Source: Herpetosiphonaceae bacterium (lineage in GTDB: Bacteria > Chloroflexota > Chloroflexia > Chloroflexales > Kallotenuaceae). From it: a DNA stretch of 64,000 bases. Shown one piece after another: positions 20,417 to 29,648 of this stretch (positions within the stretch are counted from its first letter, which is position 1; every line of letters starts with the position of its first letter). The stretch lies in contig JACDGP010000001.1 in assembly GCA_013821605.1 (NCBI GenBank), forward strand, positions 82,491 through 146,490. The letters run 5' to 3'. Under the pieces are notes generated by a model, which saw only the letters and a program-made list of their open reading frames with translations, searched no databases and was not told the DNA's origin. The position numbers and the translations under genes were made by a program.

Positions 20417-21370
20417 TCAATAGTTGGGCAGACGGTTGCGTTCGAGAACGTCGTGCTGAATGTGCAACAATTCAGTGCGTTCCAGCACCGCACCCAGCAC
20501 ATGCTGCATCGCCTGGTTATCCTTGTTCACGACGATGACAGCTTCGCCCAGTGGTGCCAGAGCTGGTTCGGCTTGTGGATCGAGAGGTACAACGGTTAAA
20601 CTCGTCAAATCGGCCGGAATATCTTCTGCGCTCCACACCGTCGCATCAATCGCTCCTGTCCGCAAGTGGTCAAGGCCCTGGCTATAATCGATCGGCTGCA
20701 GGTCAACCTGTTTGCCCCGGCTGATGGCACGCACAAGGTATACATGATCCATCGACTGCATATCGACGCCGATCCGCATACCGGCTTGTAGCTCGCAGAC
20801 ACCGCTGGGTAGCAAAAGACTATGGCCCCCCATATAGGAATGCGGACCAAGCACCATAACGGTCTGCACGGCAAAACCATGCGCTTCCGCCGTTTCGGCC
20901 GCCCACCGCGAGATGAGCGCCCAGTCGCACGTTTGTGATGCCAGGGCTTGCATCCGTTGGGCCGCGCCGCGCATAAAGCGCAGATCAAGATCGAGTGGCT
21001 CCCCCACGAACTGTTGCCGCAGACCGGTCGCCAATCCCTCGAAGCGACGCGAATATGGCAGAGGCATGGCCCCAATGATCGGACGCTGGAAGGCTAGCGA
21101 CCACAAAAGTGGATAACTAAGTTCTGCGGCATAGCTTCCCAGGCGGCCCCGCGCTTCAAGTCGCACCGCTCCTTGTTCCTGAAGATACTCTAACGCTGCT
21201 TGGACTGTTCCGGTGCCGACCGAGAGTTGTGCAGCATATTCCTGTACCGGCGCGAGCCGTCCACCCGGTACAGCCATGAACAGGATACGGGCCAGTTCGG
21301 TCACAACTAGCCCTTGTTTCGACATCAGTGCCCTGGCACGCTCACGGGTGGACGGCATTCTTGTATCCAA
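20417..21370 (-). CDS. GntR-like HTH regulator, YhfZ-like
   Basis: HTH region LAPVQEYAAQLSVGTGTVQAALEYLQEQGAVRLEARGRLGSY, then a YhfZ_C-like effector domain (RPIIGAMPLPYSRRFEGLATGLRQQF...). Confidence 0.7.
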   Translation of the reverse strand: MDTRMPSTRERARALMSKQGLVVTELARILFMAVPGGRLAPVQEYAAQLSVGTGTVQAALEYLQEQGAVRLEARGRLGSYAAELSYPLLWSLAFQRPIIGAMPLPYSRRFEGLATGLRQQFVGEPLDLDLRFMRGAAQRMQALASQTCDWALISRWAAETAEAHGFAVQTVMVLGPHSYMGGHSLLLPSGVCELQAGMRIGVDMQSMDHVYLVRAISRGKQVDLQPIDYSQGLDHLRTGAIDATVWSAEDIPADLTSLTVVPLDPQAEPALAPLGEAVIVVNKDNQAMQHVLGAVLERTELLHIQHDVLERNRLPNY

Positions 21371-21520
21371 TATTTCGTATATATATTTTCACTCTAGCAT
21401 GTGGAAATGAGACTGTCAATCGTCTTGCTAAGATGAGAATGGGCGATCTGCTGCTTGACGACATATGAGGAGTATGCTAATGTATTCAACATTCTGTATA
21501 TATAACTTTTACTATGCACA
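21361..21520. promoter_or_regulatory. Divergent control region with a pair of imperfect ~33-bp direct repeats around GTATATATA
   Basis: TGTATCCAATATTTCGTATATATATTTTCACT at 21362-21393 and TGTATTCAACATTCTGTATATATAACTTTTACT at 21481-21513. Confidence 0.45.
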
Positions 21521-22824
21521 TGTACACTGCTGAGCTTCCCATTATAGCTACCGCCGATGTAGTTATCCTCGGCGCGGGGTGCGCCGGCTGTGTAGCCGCG
21601 ATCGCAGCTGCTCGCACTGGTGCCGACACCTTACTGATCGAGCGCTATGGCTTTCTCGGTGGTACGTCAACGATGGTGTTAGACACCTTCTACGGTTTCT
21701 ACATACCCGGTGACGATGCCCGGCGGGTCGTAGGCGGACTGCCCTGGGAGGTTGTCGAGCGTCTCCGTGCACGCCGCATGATCGTAGAGCGCCCAAGCAG
21801 TTATGGGGCCGGGCAGGCTGTGACCTATGATCCACCTACACTCCAAGTGGTTTGGGAAGAGCTGGCGCTGGCAGCTGGGGTACGGCTGCGGCTCCATACC
21901 TTCTGTGTTGATGTGTTGATGGATGCGAACCGCATCACAGGCATCGTCGTCGCAGGTAAACAGGGTCTTGGCTTGATCCAGGCGGGGATCTTCATTGATG
22001 CCTCGGGCGATGCCGACCTATGTTACCGGGCGGGTGTACCATTTCAAGCTGCGGGCGAAGACGGCCCATCCCAATCGCTCACAACCACCTTTCGACTTGG
22101 CAATGTCGACGTTCCCCGCGCACAACAGATTAAACGCCCTGACCTCGTGCGGCTGATGCACGAAGCTAATCTGAGCGGTGAGTATCGACTGCCGCGCGAA
22201 GAAGGGAGCGTCCATCGCACGCCGTTACCTGGCGTGATGGCCACTAATATGACGCGGGTGACCGGCGTAGACCCCCTCGATCCGGTGCAGCTGAGCAAGG
22301 CCGAAGTCGAGGGTCGCCACCAAGCCTTGGAGTATACCCGCTTCCTCCGCGAACGCGTGCCGGGCTATGAACAAGCGTATTTGATCAATTTCAGCACGCA
22401 GATCGGCATTCGTGAAACGCGTCGCGTTCATGGCGAGTATCGCCTAACGCGCGAAGACGTCCTGCAGGCCCGCTCTTTTCCCGATGCCATCGCAGCGTGC
22501 GGTGCGCCCATCGAGGATCATCATCCGGGCAGCGACACGCGCTGGGAATACCTCCCAGCCGGTCGTACCTACGACATTCCATATCGGGCCCTCTTGCCAC
22601 AGTACGTCACCAATCTGCTCGTCGCTGGCCGCTGCTTATCGGCCACCCACGATGCGCATGCATCAGTTCGGAGTATGGGCCAGTGCATGGCGATGGGCCA
22701 AGCGGCGGGGACGGCAGCAGCCCTATCCGTGACGCAATCTGTTGATCCACACCACCTGCCGGTCGGGCAGCTTCAAATGCGGTTGCGACAGGCCGGTGCG
22801 TTATTTGGGGAGTCGGTGCAGTAG
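21514..22824 (+). CDS. FAD-dependent oxidoreductase (FAD_oxidored-type)
   Basis: Dinucleotide-binding VVILGAGCAGCVAAIAAARTGADTLLIERYGFLGGTST, C-terminal LVAGRCLSATHDAHASVRSMGQCMAMGQAAGTAAAL. Confidence 0.85.
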   Translation: MHMYTAELPIIATADVVILGAGCAGCVAAIAAARTGADTLLIERYGFLGGTSTMVLDTFYGFYIPGDDARRVVGGLPWEVVERLRARRMIVERPSSYGAGQAVTYDPPTLQVVWEELALAAGVRLRLHTFCVDVLMDANRITGIVVAGKQGLGLIQAGIFIDASGDADLCYRAGVPFQAAGEDGPSQSLTTTFRLGNVDVPRAQQIKRPDLVRLMHEANLSGEYRLPREEGSVHRTPLPGVMATNMTRVTGVDPLDPVQLSKAEVEGRHQALEYTRFLRERVPGYEQAYLINFSTQIGIRETRRVHGEYRLTREDVLQARSFPDAIAACGAPIEDHHPGSDTRWEYLPAGRTYDIPYRALLPQYVTNLLVAGRCLSATHDAHASVRSMGQCMAMGQAAGTAAALSVTQSVDPHHLPVGQLQMRLRQAGALFGESVQ

Positions 22825-22827
22825 CCT

Positions 22828-23796
22828 ATGTATGTTGGTGTCGATCTGGGCGGGACCAAGATTGCAGTGGCCGTCGTTGATGTGGAGCGGGGCACACTCG
22901 CCGGCCAGCTCGTCGTGCCAACCGAAGCCCACGAGGGACCACCGGCCGTGTTGCAACGTATGATCCAGCTCGTTAGGGCCGTTTGCCACGCGGCGGGCGT
23001 GCCTCCTGACCAGCTGCAAGGAGTGGGGCTGGGTGTGCCGGGGGTCTTTGATGCCGCGAGCGGCCATACGCTCCTGCTCCCCAACCTGCCGAGCGCCTGG
23101 GTTGATGTGCCTGTGGTTCCGCCCCTCGTGGCTGCCTTAGGCTGTCCTGTCATCCTAATCAATGATGCGCGCGCCTTTGTGCTGGGTGAGGCCACCTGGG
23201 GTGCCGGACGTGGAGCACATACCGTCGTTGGCCTCACGCTTGGCACCGGCATCGGCGGTGGTATTGCGATTAATGGACGCCTCCATTTGGGCATCGACGG
23301 CACGGCCGGCGAGGTTGGGCATATGACCATCGATCCGCACGGCCTGTTGTGTGGCTGTGGTAATCGCGGTTGTCTTGAAACGCTCGCCAGTGGTCCGGCG
23401 ATTACCGCCCTCGGCATCCGAGCTCTGGTGCACGGCAATACTACCAGCCTGGGCGAACTTGGGGGCTATGATCCCCGCCGTGTTACCCCGGAGCTCATCG
23501 GGCAGGCTGCGGCAGCAGGTGATCCGGTGGCGCGTGATATTTTGGATCGTGCTGCAGATGCCCTAGGTATTGGCGTTGCCAACATCGTGACTACCCTGAG
23601 TCCTGATCGTGTGGTGCTTGGCGGCGGCGTAACACATCTTGGAGTATGGCTGTTCGACGCAGTCCGTACCGTCGTTCGTGCCCGCTGCCGAGCTGTGCCG
23701 GTGGAGCGAATCTCGATTATGCCGGCGGCACTGGGAGCCGATGCTGGCGTGATCGGCGCCGCGACTTGGGCCGCACAACAACAACTTAAGAATTAA
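22828..23796 (+). CDS. ROK-family sugar kinase/regulator-like protein
   Basis: VGVDLGGTKIAVAVVD, GTGIGGGIAINGRLHLG, GEVGHMTIDPHGLLCGCGNRGCLE zinc motif. No HTH. Confidence 0.9.
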   Translation: MYVGVDLGGTKIAVAVVDVERGTLAGQLVVPTEAHEGPPAVLQRMIQLVRAVCHAAGVPPDQLQGVGLGVPGVFDAASGHTLLLPNLPSAWVDVPVVPPLVAALGCPVILINDARAFVLGEATWGAGRGAHTVVGLTLGTGIGGGIAINGRLHLGIDGTAGEVGHMTIDPHGLLCGCGNRGCLETLASGPAITALGIRALVHGNTTSLGELGGYDPRRVTPELIGQAAAAGDPVARDILDRAADALGIGVANIVTTLSPDRVVLGGGVTHLGVWLFDAVRTVVRARCRAVPVERISIMPAALGADAGVIGAATWAAQQQLKN

Positions 23797-23816
23797 GCCT
23801 CTACGTGGAGGGTGTC

Positions 23817-24935
23817 ATGACTGAAATAGCGAACGACGATTATGGACTCAGTAAGGTCGCTGGGGACAGCGAGATGGAGGCCCCTGACCTCCTATATCGT
23901 CCGCGCGATCCGCAGCGTTACCGACCGGCGATTGGCTTGATCGGCTGTGGCGGCATCTCGGCTCATCATTTAGCAGCATACCAGCAAGCGGGCTACCATG
24001 TGGTGGCCTTGTGTGACCTTGATGAAGGGCGGGCGCGCGAGCGCCAGACCAGCTACTACCCGCAGGCGGACGTCTACACCAACTACCATGATCTCTTGCG
24101 CCGTGATGACATCGAGGTCGTTGACGTGGCGACGCATCCGGCCGAGCGCTTGCCGATTTTGCAATCCGCACTTGAGGCGCGCAAGCATGTATTAAGCCAA
24201 AAACCGTTTGTGCTCGACCTTGATGCGGGTGAACGGCTCCGGGAATTGGCCGACCGGCAGGGCGTGCGGCTCGCGATCAACCAAAACGGCCGTTGGGCAC
24301 CACATTGGTCCTATCTTCGTGCAGCGGTCGGTCAAGGTCTGCTCGGTGCCCTTACCAGCGCTGATTTTGCGGTTCACTGGGACCATTCATGGACTGCCGA
24401 TACGCCCTTCAACGACATCCATGATCTGATTCTGTATGACTTCGCAATCCACTGGTTCGATATCGTCACCGCGTTTTTTGGCTCTCAGCAGCCACAACGC
24501 GTACGGGCCTCCGTGAGTCGAGCCACCGCGCAGCGTGGTCGCCCGCCGATGCTGGCACATGTATTAATCGATTATCCTCAAGCCCAGGCGACGATGCACT
24601 TCGACGCCACGGTGGTGCATGGTCAGCAGGATCGCACCTTCCTCGCGGGTACCCAGGGGAGTGCTGTGAGCGTCGGGCCGAGCTTATCCGAGCAGGCCAT
24701 CACGCTCCATACCGCTAGCGGTTATTGTCATCCCCCCTTGCAAGGCACTTGGTTCCGCGATGGCTTTCACGGCACGATGGCCGAGTTGCTTTGTGCGATC
24801 GAGGAAGGGCGCGACCCTATCACCAGTCCGCAGGAAAATCTACGGAGCTTGGCGCTCGCCTTTGCAGCTATCGCCAGCGCGCACGACGGGGTAGCGAAGG
24901 TTCCGGGCGAGGTCCGCCACTTACCTCAAGCATGA
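23817..24935 (+). CDS. Gfo/Idh/MocA-family oxidoreductase
   Basis: IGLIGCGGISAHHLAAYQQAGYHVVALCD, QKPFVLD. Start refined to ATG 23817 after GGAGG. Confidence 0.85.
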   Translation: MTEIANDDYGLSKVAGDSEMEAPDLLYRPRDPQRYRPAIGLIGCGGISAHHLAAYQQAGYHVVALCDLDEGRARERQTSYYPQADVYTNYHDLLRRDDIEVVDVATHPAERLPILQSALEARKHVLSQKPFVLDLDAGERLRELADRQGVRLAINQNGRWAPHWSYLRAAVGQGLLGALTSADFAVHWDHSWTADTPFNDIHDLILYDFAIHWFDIVTAFFGSQQPQRVRASVSRATAQRGRPPMLAHVLIDYPQAQATMHFDATVVHGQQDRTFLAGTQGSAVSVGPSLSEQAITLHTASGYCHPPLQGTWFRDGFHGTMAELLCAIEEGRDPITSPQENLRSLALAFAAIASAHDGVAKVPGEVRHLPQA

Positions 24936-24951
24936 GACATGGAGAGTCCCT

Positions 24952-26022
24952 ATGAGCAAGTTCAAGATTGCCGGCATTAACTTCGCCCACCAGCATATGG
25001 GTGATAACCTGCGCATGGCCTTTGAACACCCCGACGTCGAGATCGTCGGTTTGTCGGACGAAGACCCGCAGCAGATGGAGACGGCTGTGCGCAACTTCGG
25101 TATCCCGGCCGACCGCGTGTTTAATGACTACCGGCAGTGCTTGGAGCAGACCAAGCCCGATCTAGTGATGACCTGTCCGGCCACAGCTGAGCATGCACTG
25201 TGGGTCGAGCGCATCGCACCCTATGACGTGCACCTGCTGGTTGAAAAGCCTTTCGCCGCCTCGCTGCCTGAGGCCGACCGGATGATCAAGGCTGTAGCGG
25301 CGACCGGCAAGCGTATGGCGATCAACTGGCCGCTCGCCTGGTATCCGCCGCATGTCACATCCAAGCGTTTGATCGACGAGAGCCTGATCGGCGAGGTGAT
25401 CGAGGTGCACTACTATGATGGTAATCGCGGCCCTGTGCGCCACGCAGCCGACAAGATCGAAACGATGCCGACCGCTGAAGAGAAAGCGGCGAGTTGGTTC
25501 TACCAGCGCGACAAAGGCGGCGGGTCACTTCTCGATTACCTGGGCTACGGCACCACACTTGCCACTTGGTTCAACGCTGGCCAGGCGCCCCTAGAAGTGA
25601 TGGCAGTTACGGATGAGCCCGCCGGCTTGGAGGTCGATGAGCACAGCATCGTTGTGGCGCGTTACGCGTGCGGGCTCTCGAAGTTCGAAACGCGCTGGGG
25701 CGCGTTTACCGATCCTTGGATTATGCAGCCTCAGCCCAAGTGTGGCTTCGTGATCGTTGGCAGTGTGGGCACGATCAGTTCGTATGACTACGAGCCGACG
25801 ATCCGCGTCCAGACTGCCGCTCATCCCGAAGGACAGGTCATCCCGGTCGATCAATTACAGCAACCACGGCAGAATCCGGTGCAATATATGCTGCACTGTA
25901 TCCAAACCGGTGAGCCAATCCAGGGTCCGCTTGACCCCGCGATTTGTCGTATCGGCCAACAAATTGTGGACAGCGCGATCTTGAGTGCCCACCTCAAGCG
26001 CACCGTACCCCTGGTCCAATAA
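24952..26022 (+). CDS. Gfo/Idh/MocA-family oxidoreductase
   Basis: KIAGINFAHQHMGDNLRMAFEHPDVEIVGLSDEDP, LLVEKPFAASLPEADRM. Confidence 0.85.
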   Translation: MSKFKIAGINFAHQHMGDNLRMAFEHPDVEIVGLSDEDPQQMETAVRNFGIPADRVFNDYRQCLEQTKPDLVMTCPATAEHALWVERIAPYDVHLLVEKPFAASLPEADRMIKAVAATGKRMAINWPLAWYPPHVTSKRLIDESLIGEVIEVHYYDGNRGPVRHAADKIETMPTAEEKAASWFYQRDKGGGSLLDYLGYGTTLATWFNAGQAPLEVMAVTDEPAGLEVDEHSIVVARYACGLSKFETRWGAFTDPWIMQPQPKCGFVIVGSVGTISSYDYEPTIRVQTAAHPEGQVIPVDQLQQPRQNPVQYMLHCIQTGEPIQGPLDPAICRIGQQIVDSAILSAHLKRTVPLVQ

Positions 26023-26032
26023 AGGAGACATA

Positions 26033-26830
26033 ATGATCGATATTGGTCCGGCGGAGCAATACCTAGACGCGACTCAACAGATGGTGGAGCGTATCCGCGC
26101 GACGCAACTGCCGGCGATCAGCGCAGCGGCCGAAATCTGCACCACATCGATTGCCGCAGGTGGGCTGGTGCACCTCTTCGGCACCGGTCACTCGCGCATT
26201 CCGGTCGAGGAAATGTTTCCACGGCATGGTAGTTTTCCCGGCTTCCACCCGATTGTGGAGCTGTCGTTGACCTACCATACCCAGGTTGTCGGCGCGAATG
26301 GGCAGCGTCAAGCGATGTTTCTGGAACGGGTCGAAGGCTTCGGCGAGGTGATCCTACGCAACTTTGTCTTCGGGCCACACGACAGCTTCATCGTTTTCTC
26401 GAACGGTGGCGTCAACGAGGTAGTGATCGACGTGGCACTCGGTGCTCGGCGGCGTGGGATGCCGGTGATCGCGATGGTTTCAGCGGACCATTGTGCCCGT
26501 TCGACGCCACGCCATAGCACAGGCCAACGGCTGCCCGACATCGCCGATGTGACCATCGATAACTGTTCGCCGGTTGGCGATGCCTTGGTCCATGTGAGCG
26601 GGCTGGACTACCCGGTCGGGCCAGGATCAACGGTCGGCTATGCTGTGGTCGTCAACATGCTCAAAAGCTTGGTTGCCGCCGAGCTCACCCGTCGCGGACA
26701 GCCGCCACTCGTGCTTACCAGCGGTGCCCTAATCGGCAGTGCCGCCTCGGCTGAGCTGTTTGAGCGCACCTACGACGACTACCGCCGCCGCGTCGCGCAG
26801 GTTTATGGTGGTGTGAGCAGCGATGAGTGA
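26033..26830 (+). CDS. SIS-domain protein (UPF0309-like sugar isomerase-domain protein)
   Basis: LVHLFGTGHSRIPVEEMFPRHGSFPGFHPI, IVFSNGGVNEVVIDVALGARRRGMPVIAMVS. Start refined to ATG 26033 after AAAGGAG. Confidence 0.8.
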   Translation: MIDIGPAEQYLDATQQMVERIRATQLPAISAAAEICTTSIAAGGLVHLFGTGHSRIPVEEMFPRHGSFPGFHPIVELSLTYHTQVVGANGQRQAMFLERVEGFGEVILRNFVFGPHDSFIVFSNGGVNEVVIDVALGARRRGMPVIAMVSADHCARSTPRHSTGQRLPDIADVTIDNCSPVGDALVHVSGLDYPVGPGSTVGYAVVVNMLKSLVAAELTRRGQPPLVLTSGALIGSAASAELFERTYDDYRRRVAQVYGGVSSDE

Positions 26831-27617
26831 CGAACGGGCAGCCATGCTGCGTTTACATGACAAAGTTGCCATCGTGACCGGTGCGGGCAGTGGCATCGGA
26901 CGAGCCACAGCGCATCGCTTTGCCAGCGAGGGTGCCCACGTCGCGGCCCTGGACCGTAGTGCTGATGCACTGGCCGAAACGGTAGCGGCGATCACCGCCG
27001 GTGGTGGTACGGCACTGCCGTTCGTCGTGGATGTCACCCATACTGATGAGGTCCAGCAGACTGTGGAACGCGTGCTGGCCGCTTGGGGTCGACTAGATGC
27101 GCTATTCAACGGCGTCGGTATCAGTGGCCGGCGCTGGGGCGATGGTCCGGTGGACCAGTGCACCGAGGAAGGCTGGGATCAGGTGCTCCAGGTCAACCTA
27201 AAGAGCATGTTTCTGGTTTGTAAATACACCCTGCCGGCCTTGTTAGTAACACGCGGCGCCGTTGTAAATCTGTCTTCGGTGCTGGGACTGGTCGGTGGTG
27301 ATGAGGATTTTGCAACCCACGCCTACGCCGCCAGTAAAGCCGGCATTATCGGCTTGTCGCGCGCTATGGCGGCCTTTTACGCGCCACAGGGTGTCCGTGT
27401 CAACGTGATCGCACCTGGCCTGATCGCCACACCCATGAGTAGACGCGCCCAGGACGACCCCCATATCCTTGGGCGGTTAGCGCAACTGCAGCCGCTAACC
27501 GGTGCGCTGGGCCTGCCTGAGGATGTAGCTGCCACGGCGGCCTATCTGGTTTCTGATGACGCGCGTTTTGTGACGGGCGTGGTACTGCCCGTCGATGGCG
27601 GCTGGACGGTACGGTAA
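26823..27617 (+). CDS. Short-chain dehydrogenase/reductase
   Basis: VAIVTGAGSGIGRATAHRFASEG, NGVGI, YAASKAGIIGLSRA, VLPVDGGW. Overlaps the SIS gene. Confidence 0.9.
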   Translation: MSDERAAMLRLHDKVAIVTGAGSGIGRATAHRFASEGAHVAALDRSADALAETVAAITAGGGTALPFVVDVTHTDEVQQTVERVLAAWGRLDALFNGVGISGRRWGDGPVDQCTEEGWDQVLQVNLKSMFLVCKYTLPALLVTRGAVVNLSSVLGLVGGDEDFATHAYAASKAGIIGLSRAMAAFYAPQGVRVNVIAPGLIATPMSRRAQDDPHILGRLAQLQPLTGALGLPEDVAATAAYLVSDDARFVTGVVLPVDGGWTVR

Positions 27618-27634
27618 CGGACAAAGGAGGAGGA

Positions 27635-28684
27635 ATGGGATCAGCACTGCCACTTTTACCGACCAGTGTGATCGGCTCGTATGCCTGGCCTGCCTGGCTG
27701 CATACGGCCTTGGAAGCCGCGCAGCGCGGTGAATATGGCCCGGATGATATGCGTGAAGTGCAGGACGACGCCGTAGATCTGGCACTCCGCGACCAAGCGG
27801 ATGCCGGTGTCGACACTGTGACCGATGGTGAGATGCGTCGCGTCGGTTTTTTTACTGCCGAGTTTTATGGTCACTTCCAGGGTTTGCGCGAGCTACCGCC
27901 CCGCCGTAAAGTCGGCATCGCCGGTCACGACCAGCGCGAAAGCTATGAGGCAGTCGCTGAGCTTATCGCACCGGCTGGATTGGGCTTGGTAGGCGAGTAT
28001 AACTATCTCCGCACGCGCACCTCTGCCTCCCTCAAGATGCCCTGCGCCGGTGCCTATACCTTAGCGGGCAGAATCAAGCCCGCTGGTGTCTACCACGACC
28101 GCATGGCGGTTGCTCATGCACTGGCCCAGATCATCAATACCGAACTTAAAGCGCTGGTCGCGGCCGGAGCCGATTTTATTCAGATCGATGAGCCCTCCTA
28201 TGCTGTCCACCCCGACGCTCCGCGTGAATTTGTTGATCTCTTCAATGCCACGGTTGCCGGTGTCGATGCCAAAATTGGGCTCCATCTCTGCTTCGGCAAC
28301 TTCGTCGGTCGTCCGGTGGCCAAGCGCAGCTACCGCCCCTTGTTTCCACATATCCTTGATGTCCACGCCGACCAACTGGCCCTCGAATTCGCTAATCGTG
28401 AGTTGGCCGAGTTGGATCTGTGGCGCGAGTTTCCCAACAACAAAGGGTTGGCAGCCGGCCTCATCGATGTGAAAAACTACTACATTGAAACAGCCGAGGA
28501 TGTCGCCGAGCGTATCCGTGCCGCCCTGCACTACGTCGCCCCCGAGCAACTCACCGTCGTTCCCGACTGCGGCTTCAGCCAGACCGCGCGTTGGGCGGCC
28601 CGTGCCAAGCTCAAGGCCATGGTTGAGGGCACCAGGATCGTACGGCGAGAGTTAACGGGCGCGCAACAGGAGCCCAAGGTATGA
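27635..28684 (+). CDS. Cobalamin-independent methionine synthase (MetE C-terminal)-like protein
   Basis: TSVIGSYAWPAWL, DEPSYAVHPDAP, putative Zn ligands HLC (LHLCFGN), E (IETAED), C (VPDCGFSQT). Confidence 0.8.
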   Translation: MGSALPLLPTSVIGSYAWPAWLHTALEAAQRGEYGPDDMREVQDDAVDLALRDQADAGVDTVTDGEMRRVGFFTAEFYGHFQGLRELPPRRKVGIAGHDQRESYEAVAELIAPAGLGLVGEYNYLRTRTSASLKMPCAGAYTLAGRIKPAGVYHDRMAVAHALAQIINTELKALVAAGADFIQIDEPSYAVHPDAPREFVDLFNATVAGVDAKIGLHLCFGNFVGRPVAKRSYRPLFPHILDVHADQLALEFANRELAELDLWREFPNNKGLAAGLIDVKNYYIETAEDVAERIRAALHYVAPEQLTVVPDCGFSQTARWAARAKLKAMVEGTRIVRRELTGAQQEPKV

Positions 28685-29604
28685 CTGTTGTTATCACCGT
28701 GCGTGGCCCAATCTCCGCTAGTGAACTTGGTATCACCTACCCGCATGAGCATCTTTTGACGACACCACCGGTCACGGTGACCGATCCCGATCTCACACTG
28801 GATAGCGAGGATGCGGCGGTTCGCGAGCTTGGCTTGTTCTATGCGGCTGGGGGTCGAGCGCTCGTTGAAATGTCGCCGCGCGATTATGGTCGCGCGCCTG
28901 CCGGTCTACGTCGCCTCGCTGAGCGAAGCGGTGTACATATCATTGCTACAACGGGTTGGCACAAAGATCGGTTTTGTCGTCCGTGGGTCGCTGAGCGTAG
29001 CATCAACGACCTGGCCGACGAGATGATTCGTGACATCGAGGAGGGCATCGACGGCACCGGAGTACGTGCCGGTGTGATCAAGGCGGCTTCGAGCCTCAAC
29101 ACCATCACCCCGGCCGAGGAAAAGGTCTTTCGGGCGGCGGCACGCGCTCAACGCGCGACCGGCGTTCCCATTTCGACCCATACCGAAGCGGGTACGATGG
29201 GCCTGGAGCAGGTTGCACTCCTGCGTTCCGAAGGCGTCGATCCCGGACGACTCATGATCGGCCATGTAGACCGCAATATGGATCCCACCTACCAGCGGGC
29301 GTTGCTCCAAACCGGCGTAACCATCAGCTATGATCAGCTCAGCAAGGAGAAGTACCATCCTGACCGGCTACGGGTCGAGTTTTTGCTTCATCTGGTGCAG
29401 GACGGCTGGGGCAAGCAGTTCGTGCTTTCCGGTGATTTCGCGCGCAAGTCATATTGGCCGAGCTACGGCGGCTGGGGTGGACCCGGCCTTACCTATATCC
29501 TCTGGCGCTTCGTCCCCTGGCTGCGCGAGCAAGGTCTCGATCCCACGGTGATCGATGATATACTGGTCGCCACGCCGGCGCGCCTCTTCCAGATCGCTCG
29601 CTAG
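28681..29604 (+). CDS. Phosphotriesterase-family metal-dependent hydrolase
   Basis: HEH (YPHEHLL), GVIKAASS Lys, STHTEAG, IGHVDRN, SGDFARKSYW. Complete PTE-family ligand set. Confidence 0.87.
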   Translation: MTVVITVRGPISASELGITYPHEHLLTTPPVTVTDPDLTLDSEDAAVRELGLFYAAGGRALVEMSPRDYGRAPAGLRRLAERSGVHIIATTGWHKDRFCRPWVAERSINDLADEMIRDIEEGIDGTGVRAGVIKAASSLNTITPAEEKVFRAAARAQRATGVPISTHTEAGTMGLEQVALLRSEGVDPGRLMIGHVDRNMDPTYQRALLQTGVTISYDQLSKEKYHPDRLRVEFLLHLVQDGWGKQFVLSGDFARKSYWPSYGGWGGPGLTYILWRFVPWLREQGLDPTVIDDILVATPARLFQIAR

Positions 29605-29648
29605 CGTACCGGATGGTGGCATGTGGAGTATAGAAGGATCTTGCCGTC

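Noticed and set aside
22773-23438. Long antisense ORF (221 aa) opposite the ROK gene, plus similar shadows (32679-33491 +, 34358-35014 +, 36687-37382 -, 42574-43209 +)
   Set aside because: Each lies opposite a well-supported gene, has no recognisable domain or RBS, and is expected from codon bias in GC-rich coding DNA.
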